From Bacteroidales bacterium (GTDB taxonomy: Bacteria; Bacteroidota; Bacteroidia; Bacteroidales; Azobacteroidaceae), in the NCBI GenBank assembly GCA_020860885.1, contig JAJBTS010000391.1, positions 1-12,966 on the forward strand: DNA of 12,966 nt. Reading direction: 5' to 3'. Every line of letters starts with the position of its first letter. Positions within the stretch are counted from its first letter, which is position 1. Shown in pieces: positions 8,514 to 12,966 of this stretch. The position numbers and the translations under genes are program-made. The notes under the pieces are model-generated. The model was given only the letters and a program-made list of their open reading frames with translations, had not been told where the DNA came from and ran no database searches.

Positions 8514-8539
8514 ATAAAAAATGTCTGTTATAATTTTTT

Positions 8540-8547
8540 TACCTTTG
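8540..8547 (+). promoter_or_regulatory. Bacteroidota -7 element for yjdM
   Basis: Reads TACCTTTG, a full match to TAnnTTTG, followed by CGGC. Transcription would begin near 8554, leaving about 26 bases before the ATG at 8580. This also argues against a start at the upstream in-frame ATG (8502), which would precede the promoter. No clear -33 element is seen. Confidence 0.65.
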
Positions 8548-8579
8548 CGGCTTTTCTAAATCAATTAAATAAATATCAA

Positions 8580-8915
8580 ATGTCAGAAATGCAAAGTTGC
8601 CCGAAATGTGGGTTAGATAATACTTATTTTGATGGGTCTTTAAATGTGTGTCCGGATTGCTTTCACGAGTGGAATGAGGAAGAAGTAAAGCAAACCGAAG
8701 CGGATTCAACTCCCCGTGATAGCAATGGGGCAGAACTTATGGACGGAGATGCTGTTACTGTTATCAAAGATTTGAATGTTAGAGGTTCTTCTATGGTAAT
8801 TAAACGAGGAACGAAAGTGAAGAATATCCGACTGACAGAAGATCCTGAAGAAGTGGATTGCAAAATTAATGGATCCGGCATAGTTCTTAAAACCTGCTTC
8901 TTAAAGAAAAATTGA
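8580..8915 (+). CDS. yjdM: Zinc-ribbon protein YjdM (PhnA family)
   Basis: Small cytoplasmic protein of the YjdM family, formerly called PhnA and linked by name to alkylphosphonate use, although its biochemical role is not settled. The N-terminal zinc ribbon has paired Cys at C7/C10 (CPKC) and C24/C27 (CPDC). It is followed by HEWN (29-32) and the conserved C-terminal domain with DGDAVTVIKDLNVRGSS (55-71), GTKVKNIRL (77-85) and DCKI (93-96). At 111 residues it equals the length of the E. coli protein. The start at 8580 was chosen because it gives the family N-terminus and lies just downstream of the -7 element. The frame is open further left to 8502, but that stretch would overlap the promoter. 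No phosphonate genes are nearby. It is divergent from ccsBA. Confidence 0.93.
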   Translation: MSEMQSCPKCGLDNTYFDGSLNVCPDCFHEWNEEEVKQTEADSTPRDSNGAELMDGDAVTVIKDLNVRGSSMVIKRGTKVKNIRLTEDPEEVDCKINGSGIVLKTCFLKKN

Positions 8916-9029
8916 TAGGTTGTTCTTTTTCATCAAAGAGTAATTGATTCTTGATCTTAAATTATATTTTAATACTATAATTTCCTGTTTTCATAAAATA
9001 TTTTCTTCTTTCACTTGTCTGCATAAATA

Positions 9030-9040
9030 GAGAGACTCTC
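9030..9040. repeat. Short inverted repeat upstream of the sigma-factor module
   Basis: GAGAG-A-CTCTC is a perfect inverted repeat with a one-base centre, and CTCT-C-AGAG (9036-9044) overlaps it as a second one. It lies about 40 bases before the first gene of the module, in a 166-base gap (8916-9081) where no TAnnTTTG element is clear. It could be an operator or part of a non-standard promoter. It is short enough to be chance. Confidence 0.3.
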
Positions 9041-9081
9041 AGAGAATAATTAATTAAAATAAAAACTTAAATTAAAAGACA

Positions 9082-9432
9082 ATGAAAGATTTTGGAATGG
9101 GTTTCTTCGGAAGAAGAATGTTCGGATCAGAAAGAATGAAAGATTTTCGTGAAAAATGGGATCAAATGTCCGATAGTGAAAAACTGGAATTCATGGATAA
9201 GAAAATGGAATGCTTCAGTAAATATGAAGATCCCTTTACCGTTGAGGCTATCGACGCACGTTGCAAGCAGTGGATGAAAATGACTCCGGAAGAGAAAGAG
9301 AAATGGGTTACAGCACGTAAGAATGCTCATCGTAATAGAATAGCGATGATGAAAGAACATTTCGGTCACGACCATGGGGGATTCGGTCCCTTTGATGAGG
9401 AAAAGTGCGGGTCTGAGAATAATGCCCGATAA
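9082..9432 (+). CDS. Small charged protein with two W-x2-M motifs, unknown function
   Basis: Not recognised as a named family. It encodes 116 residues with no signal peptide or membrane segment, so it is probably cytoplasmic. Two related segments are visible: REKWDQMSDSEKLEF (23-37) and CKQWMKMTPEEKEKW (61-75), with the pattern W-x2-M-[ST]-x2-E-K. The tail is rich in His, Gly and Cys (HFGHDHGGFG at 93-102, Cys109), which might bind metal. The downstream membrane protein carries the same motif (REKWMNMTPEERQEF), which argues that the two belong to one system. The M-T-P-E-E-[KR] pattern recalls the L-T-x2-Q motifs of Spy/CpxP/CnrX-like proteins, but this is only a resemblance. First of three same-strand genes ending in a sigma factor, with a 32-base gap to the next. 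Start at 9082 is the only reasonable ATG; no strong ribosome site is present. Confidence 0.8.
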   Translation: MKDFGMGFFGRRMFGSERMKDFREKWDQMSDSEKLEFMDKKMECFSKYEDPFTVEAIDARCKQWMKMTPEEKEKWVTARKNAHRNRIAMMKEHFGHDHGGFGPFDEEKCGSENNAR

Positions 9433-9464
9433 AATGAATTATTTACAAAGTGTGAGAGATTTAA

Positions 9465-9869
9465 ATGAATATGAAAGCAAAAGGTTTAAAGCTGTTTTTG
9501 GTGGCGCTTGTGATTTTAGCACTGTTTAGTGCTGTTGTAATGCTCCTGTGGAATTTCCTGATGCCGGTTATTTTCGGATTAGGAACCATTAATTTCTGGC
9601 AGGCATTCGGATTGTTTCTTCTGGGTCGTATCCTTTTCGGTGGTTTTGGGGCCGGTAAAATGATGATGATGAGGGGAATGATGAATCATCCTAAAAATCC
9701 GATCCGTGAAAAATGGATGAATATGACTCCCGAAGAACGGCAAGAATTTATTCGTAAAAGAAGGCAATCCGGTTGCGGAGCACCGTTTGGCAGACCTGAT
9801 GTCTTTGATAAAGGTGATTTCGAAAAGAACGATGGTCCTGATCCCCATATGCGTAATGACCAGGCCTGA
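9465..9869 (+). CDS. Small membrane protein upstream of ECF sigma factor, candidate regulator
   Basis: Function unknown. It encodes 134 residues: a short basic N-terminus, a long hydrophobic segment (about 8-37), a second one (about 42-59, QAFGLFLLGRILFGG inside), then a soluble tail. The tail begins with a Met-rich run (KMMMMRGMMNH, 65-75), then REKWMNMTPEERQEF (81-95), the motif also found twice in the preceding protein, and GCG at 103-105. If both hydrophobic segments cross, the tail faces the cytoplasm, where it could meet the sigma factor. Its stop codon overlaps the sigma-factor start by 14 bases, so the two are probably translationally coupled. Small membrane proteins coupled to ECF sigma genes are often anti-sigma factors, but no known anti-sigma domain is recognisable here. 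A second ATG at 9471 is an alternative start. Confidence 0.82.
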   Translation: MNMKAKGLKLFLVALVILALFSAVVMLLWNFLMPVIFGLGTINFWQAFGLFLLGRILFGGFGAGKMMMMRGMMNHPKNPIREKWMNMTPEERQEFIRKRRQSGCGAPFGRPDVFDKGDFEKNDGPDPHMRNDQA

Positions 9870-10437
9870 TGAACCAAAAGACGTAGGGAAGCTTATCGAG
9901 GAACACCGGCCTCAGCTACAGGCTTTTATTCGTAAACGTGTGTCTAATAAGGAAGATGCGGAAGATATTTTGCAGGATGTATTTTATCAGCTGGTAAAAG
10001 CTGTTGAAAATACTATGAATCCTATAGAGCAGGTTACGGCATGGTTGTACCGGGTAACACGGAATACAATCATCAATAAAGGCAAAAAAATGCATGAGGA
10101 AGAATTACCTGCTTCCCGGTACGAGGAGGAAGAGAATAGTAATGTCTGGGAAGAGCTGTCGGAAGTCTTATTTAATGAAGATAGTTCGGCTTCTTCACCC
10201 GAAACGGAATATATCCGTTCTTTAGTGTGGGAAGAATTGGAAACGGCTTTGTCCGAAATTCCTCCGGAGCAAAGAGAAGCTTTCGAACTCATGGAAATGG
10301 AAGGTCTTCCTGCCAAAGAAATATCCGAAACAACGGGGATTCCCGTCAATACTTTATTATCCAGGAAACATTATGCCGTTAAATACCTTCGTAAACGGTT
10401 GAAAAGATTGTACGATGATCTACTGGGATATGAATAA
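9856..10437 (+). CDS. ECF-type sigma-70 family RNA polymerase sigma factor
   Basis: Alternative sigma factor that should direct RNA polymerase to a dedicated promoter set. With the start at 9856 it has 193 residues, the usual ECF size. Sigma region 2 spans about 12-78, with the core-binding segment NKEDAEDILQDVFYQL (31-46) and the DNA-melting segment TAWLYRVTRNTIINKGKK (61-78). A long acidic linker (about 80-118) follows. Region 4 spans about 126-185, with ALSEIPPEQREAFEL (131-145), the recognition helix-turn-helix GLPAKEISETTGIPVNTLLSR (150-170) and a basic end. The start was chosen because region 2 begins soon after and the overlap with the preceding gene is a normal 14 bases. In-frame ATGs at 9832 and 9787 would only add residues unlike the family. 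No classical anti-sigma gene lies downstream, so regulation is expected from the two upstream genes or from autoregulation. Confidence 0.93.
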   Translation: MTRPDEPKDVGKLIEEHRPQLQAFIRKRVSNKEDAEDILQDVFYQLVKAVENTMNPIEQVTAWLYRVTRNTIINKGKKMHEEELPASRYEEEENSNVWEELSEVLFNEDSSASSPETEYIRSLVWEELETALSEIPPEQREAFELMEMEGLPAKEISETTGIPVNTLLSRKHYAVKYLRKRLKRLYDDLLGYE

Positions 10438-10572
10438 ATTATTATAAACAGACTTCCGCTATTTGAAAAAGTTACTTCTTCTGATTATCCTGCCGATTGA
10501 TTATATAATAAGATTATTTTAATACCGGTCCGCTAATAAATAAATTCTGGCTTTAGGCTATCTCTATTAAAA

Positions 10573-10606
10573 AAAATACCCGAAATCATCTGACCTCGGG
10601 CATTTT
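10573..10606 (-). terminator. Intrinsic terminator after tRNA-Lys
   Basis: An 11-base inverted repeat (arms 10573-10583 and 10596-10606, core CCCGA/TCGGG) has one G-U pair on the minus strand and is followed there by a run of Us (10576-10569). This suits termination of the tRNA transcript. On the + strand the hairpin has one mismatch and a weaker T-rich tail, so it may also stop reading from the sigma-factor gene. Confidence 0.75.
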
Positions 10607-10624
10607 ATAATTTGCGAATGTTTG

Positions 10625-10697
10625 TGATTTGCCTGGGGCTCGAACCCAGGACCCCATCCTTAAAAGGGATGTGCTCTACCTGCTGAGCTAGCAAATC
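10625..10697 (-). tRNA. tRNA-Lys (anticodon UUU)
   Basis: A 73-base cloverleaf on the minus strand. The acceptor stem GATTTGC pairs with GCAAATC and discriminator A is at 10625. The D arm reads TAGCTCAGCAGGTAGAGCA. The anticodon stem CATCC/GGATG encloses the loop CTTTTAA with anticodon TTT, and the T arm CCTGG-GTTCGAG-CCCAGG is intact. The 3' CCA is not encoded, since CAAA follows, so it must be added by the CCA-adding enzyme. It sits alone between the sigma-factor module and ettA, with its own promoter and terminator. Confidence 0.97.
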
Positions 10698-10720
10698 ATC
10701 CTGATGCTTAAAAGCGAGTG

Positions 10721-10753
10721 CAAAGGTAAAATAAATTTTCTATCTTTGCAAAA
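10721..10753 (-). promoter_or_regulatory. Bacteroidota promoter for tRNA-Lys (-33 and -7)
   Basis: The minus strand shows TTTTG at 10753-10749 and TACCTTTG at 10728-10721, separated by 20 bases, an excellent match to the TTTG/TAnnTTTG promoter. Transcription would start near 10714, about 17 bases before the tRNA 5' end at 10697. Its -33 part abuts the -7 element of the opposing ettA promoter. Confidence 0.8.
10741..10748 (+). promoter_or_regulatory. Bacteroidota -7 element for ettA
   Basis: Reads TATCTTTG, matching TAnnTTTG, with expected transcription start near 10755. No -33 TTTG is seen about 20 bases upstream. It is immediately next to the -33 element of the tRNA-Lys promoter on the other strand, so two polymerases could hardly bind at once. 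Confidence 0.6.
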
Positions 10754-10807
10754 GAATAAACAATAAATATGAGATTCGATGGCAGACGATAAAAAATTAT
10801 TTTCTCA

Positions 10808-12463
10808 ATGGTAGGGGTTAGCAAAACATTTCCCCCTCATAAACAAGTACTTAAAAATATATATCTTTCTTTTTACTACGGAGCTAAAATCGGAATTATC
10901 GGTTTGAATGGCTCCGGAAAATCTACTTTGCTTAAAATCATAGCCGGAGTAGAGAAAGAGTATCAGGGCGATGTGGTTTTCTCTCCCGGTTATTCGGTCG
11001 GATTGCTGGAACAGGAACCTAAACTGGATGATACGAAAACAGTAAAAGAAATCGTTCAGGAAGGAGTTCAGGAAACAATGGATGTCCTGAAAGAGTATGA
11101 AGAAATCAATGAAAAATTCGGTCTTCCCGAATATTACGAAGATGCAGATAAGATGGACCAGTTGTTTGCCCGTCAGGCCGAACTGCAGGATAAAATAGAT
11201 GCTACCGATGCATGGAATATTGACAGTAAGCTGGAGCGGGCTATGGATGCTTTGCGTTGTCCTCCCGAAGACCAGATCGTCGGAACCCTTTCCGGAGGGG
11301 AAAGAAGACGGGTGGCTTTGTGCCGTTTACTATTAAAACAACCGGATATCCTTTTATTGGATGAACCGACCAACCACCTGGATGCAGAGTCGATCGACTG
11401 GTTGGAACAGCATTTACAGCAATACGAAGGAACGGTGATCTGTATTACCCACGATAGATATTTTCTGGATCATGTGGCTGGCTGGATCCTGGAACTGGAT
11501 AGGGGAGAAGGTATTCCCTGGAAAGGAAATTATACTTCCTGGTTGGAACAAAAAACAACCCGGATGGCTCAGGAAGAAAAGCAAGCCAGCAAAAGGAGAA
11601 AAACCCTGGAGAGGGAACTGGAATGGTCGAAGATGGCTCCAAAGGCTCGTCAGGCCAAAGGTAAAGCCCGTTTGAATTCTTACGAACAATTGTTGAACCA
11701 GGATGTGAAGGAACGCGAAGAAAAACTGGAGATTTTTATTCCCAATGGTCCGCGGTTGGGAAATAAAGTAATTGAAGCTGTCGATGTAGCTAAAGCTTTC
11801 GGAGATAAATTGCTTTACGATCATCTGAATTTTATGCTTCCTCCTAATGGTATTGTCGGAATTATTGGTCCTAACGGAGCGGGTAAAACCACTTTGTTCC
11901 GTTTAATAATGGGATTGGATACTCCCGATAAAGGAACTTTTGAAGTGGGAGAAACCGTACAGATCGGTTATGTCGATCAGTCGCATACGGATATCGATCC
12001 GGAAAAAACGGTTTTTGAAGTCGTTTCCGGAGGTACGGAATTTATTCGTGTAGGAGGGAAAGAGATTAATTCACGCGCCTATCTGGGACGTTTTAATTTC
12101 AGTGGCGCCGATCAGGAGAAAAAATGCGGGGTACTTTCCGGGGGAGAAAGAAATCGTTTGCATCTCGCACTCACTCTTAAATCCGAAGCTAACGTGCTTT
12201 TACTCGATGAGCCGACCAACGATATCGATGTGAACACTTTGCGCGCTTTGGAAGAAGGTCTGGAAAATTTTGCGGGTTGTGCGGTGGTTATTTCCCACGA
12301 CCGCTGGTTTCTGGATAGGATATGTACTCATATTCTGGCTTTTGAAGGAGACTCTGAAGTTTTCTTCTTCGAAGGCTCTTATTCCGAATATGAAGAAAAT
12401 AAAAAGAAACGCTTAGGCAATGTAGAGCCTAAAAGGGTTCGTTACCGTAAGCTGATAGACTAA
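10808..12463 (+). CDS. ettA: ABC-F translation factor EttA (energy-dependent translational throttle)
   Basis: Soluble twin-ATPase of the ABC-F family that binds the ribosomal E site and couples ATP level to the first steps of elongation. Numbering from the ATG at 10808, domain 1 has Walker A GLNGSGKST (32-40), signature LSGGERRR (161-168) and Walker B ILLLDEPTNHLD (181-192). Domain 2 has GPNGAGKTT (354-362), LSGGERNR (443-450) and VLLLDEPTND (463-472). Both catalytic Glu (186 and 468) are present. The linker about 240-300 (RGEGIPWKGNYTSWLEQK, then the basic ARQAKGKARL) is the tRNA-contacting arm of EttA. The end EPKRVRYRKLI is EttA-like. The family N-terminus MADDKK is encoded at 10779 but in another frame: the A-run 10791-10796 seems one base short. 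The real product is therefore probably about ten residues longer than the 551 given, or starts at 10808. Confidence 0.95.
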   Translation: MVGVSKTFPPHKQVLKNIYLSFYYGAKIGIIGLNGSGKSTLLKIIAGVEKEYQGDVVFSPGYSVGLLEQEPKLDDTKTVKEIVQEGVQETMDVLKEYEEINEKFGLPEYYEDADKMDQLFARQAELQDKIDATDAWNIDSKLERAMDALRCPPEDQIVGTLSGGERRRVALCRLLLKQPDILLLDEPTNHLDAESIDWLEQHLQQYEGTVICITHDRYFLDHVAGWILELDRGEGIPWKGNYTSWLEQKTTRMAQEEKQASKRRKTLERELEWSKMAPKARQAKGKARLNSYEQLLNQDVKEREEKLEIFIPNGPRLGNKVIEAVDVAKAFGDKLLYDHLNFMLPPNGIVGIIGPNGAGKTTLFRLIMGLDTPDKGTFEVGETVQIGYVDQSHTDIDPEKTVFEVVSGGTEFIRVGGKEINSRAYLGRFNFSGADQEKKCGVLSGGERNRLHLALTLKSEANVLLLDEPTNDIDVNTLRALEEGLENFAGCAVVISHDRWFLDRICTHILAFEGDSEVFFFEGSYSEYEENKKKRLGNVEPKRVRYRKLID

Positions 12464-12535
12464 GAAGTCGGAATCTGATCTTATTTATTGAGGTCTTAAG
12501 ATAATATTTACTCAATTCCAGAGGATAGGAGAAAG

Positions 12536-12568
12536 GCTGTCTCAAGTTTATTTTTGAGATAGCTTTTT
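12536..12568 (+). terminator. Intrinsic terminator after ettA
   Basis: GCTGTCTCAA (12536-12545) pairs with TTGAGATAGC (12554-12563) over ten positions with one G-U, closing an eight-base loop and followed by TTTTT. It lies about 70 bases after the ettA stop. The stem sequence is of the GGCTGTCTCAA kind common between Bacteroidales genes. In reverse it would also stop minus-strand reading, though that strand's gene here runs away from it. Confidence 0.85.
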
Positions 12569-12589
12569 CTTTATCAATTTGAAATTGAT

Positions 12590-12955
12590 TTAGGAATGAA
12601 CTAAGTGTCCTCTAATAACCATAGATGCATAGAAAAATGCTATACTGGTTATAAGGAAGGCCAGACTTATCCACGCCCAGCTTCTTTTCCATATCCTGCT
12701 TTTCTTTTCAAATTCATAAAAATATTTCACATATTTATCCTTTCTGAAAACCAACATGTGAGTTGCATAATAAGCAGGGAGAAATATTATTATAAAATAT
12801 AATAAGGGAGGTAAGAAGTCTAAATCTAACTTAAAGAGTCCAGAAATAATATTTATAATTCCCATGAATATAATACCCATTATTCCAATAGTTACTCCTC
12901 CGGAGAAAATACTGCTAAATCCTGTTTCCTTATCCTCATAGATTTTATTAAGCAT
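12590..12955 (-). CDS. Small integral membrane protein, unknown function, possibly partial
   Basis: Not recognised. It encodes 121 residues from the ATG at 12955, with three hydrophobic segments at about 14-40, 47-69 and 93-113. Charged stretches (FRKDKYVKYFYEFEKKSRIWKRSW) lie between the second and third. It has no signal peptide and no catalytic motif. The frame is open beyond that ATG to the window edge (the preceding codons read Pro-Glu-Glu), so the true start may be outside. It ends just past the ettA terminator and is oriented toward ettA, so the two genes converge. The gene is rich in A/T. The long hydrophobic segments with plausible charge distribution and no competing frame support a real gene. 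Confidence 0.6.
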   Translation of the reverse strand: MLNKIYEDKETGFSSIFSGGVTIGIMGIIFMGIINIISGLFKLDLDFLPPLLYFIIIFLPAYYATHMLVFRKDKYVKYFYEFEKKSRIWKRSWAWISLAFLITSIAFFYASMVIRGHLVHS

Positions 12956-12966
12956 CTCTTCGGGAT

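Noticed and set aside
8502..8534. E. coli-like TTGACA (8502-8507) and TATAAT (8529-8534) hexamers
   Set aside because: Spacing of 21 bases is too long and other evidence points to Bacteroidota promoters; the TATAAT is likely chance in A/T-rich DNA.
8502..8579. Upstream in-frame extension of yjdM from an ATG at 8502
   Set aside because: It would put 26 non-family residues before the zinc ribbon and begins upstream of the TACCTTTG promoter element; the ATG at 8580 gives the exact family length.
8916..8960. Possible hairpin ATCAAAGA / TCTTGAT after yjdM as a terminator
   Set aside because: The stem is short with a bulge and no U-run follows, so it is not a convincing intrinsic terminator.
9661..9684. 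ATGATGATGATG-like run as a microsatellite
   Set aside because: It lies in frame in the membrane-protein gene and simply encodes the Met-rich segment; only a few repeats.
9787..9855. Longer sigma-factor start at 9787 or 9832
   Set aside because: The added residues overlap the membrane-protein gene and do not resemble sigma region 2 leaders; 9856 gives a normal 14-base overlap.
11414..11824. Open frame of 136 codons on the minus strand inside ettA
   Set aside because: It is a shadow of the well-supported ettA frame and shows no recognisable domain.

Overview
The window looks like chromosomal DNA of a Bacteroidota bacterium, most likely order Bacteroidales. Several promoters match the Bacteroidota -7 consensus TAnnTTTG. 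Shine-Dalgarno sequences are weak or absent. The predicted glycosidase lipoprotein carries a Cys-Gln-Lys-Glu-Glu start typical of Bacteroidota surface lipoproteins. A CcsB/CcsA (system II) cytochrome c maturation pair, a YjdM protein and an EttA-type ABC-F ATPase fit the same group. Genus cannot be fixed from sequence alone. No insertion sequence, phage gene, CRISPR array or conjugation gene is visible.

Layout from the left. (1) An erythromycin-esterase-superfamily protein on the + strand, open at the left edge (to 1180), has Tyr where the family usually has its catalytic His. It converges on (2) a minus-strand block (1197-6320). In transcription order this block is a surface-lipoprotein GH95-like glycosidase (6320-4005), an NtrC-type sigma-54-dependent response regulator (3938-2571) and its membrane histidine kinase (2558-1197). 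Gaps of 66 and 12 bases make co-transcription possible. (3) Upstream, on the same strand, are ccsB and ccsA (8485-6460), overlapping by 14 bases. (4) Divergent from these is yjdM (8580-8915). (5) A + strand module (9082-10437) holds a small charged protein, a small membrane protein and an ECF sigma factor. The last two overlap by 14 bases, and the first two share a W-x2-M-[ST] motif. (6) tRNA-Lys(UUU) on the minus strand (10625-10697) has a strong promoter back to back with the promoter of (7) ettA on the + strand (ending 12463), which is followed by an intrinsic terminator. (8) A small minus-strand membrane protein of unknown function reaches the right edge.

The points that most deserve a second look are these. 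The sigma-factor module has a shared-motif partner pair that could act as an unrecognised anti-sigma or sensor system. The 5' end of ettA looks one base short in an A-run. The GH95-like enzyme has changed catalytic-motif residues next to an NtrC-type two-component system. The esterase-like protein lacks the usual catalytic His. Functional links between neighbours are inferred from position and strand only.
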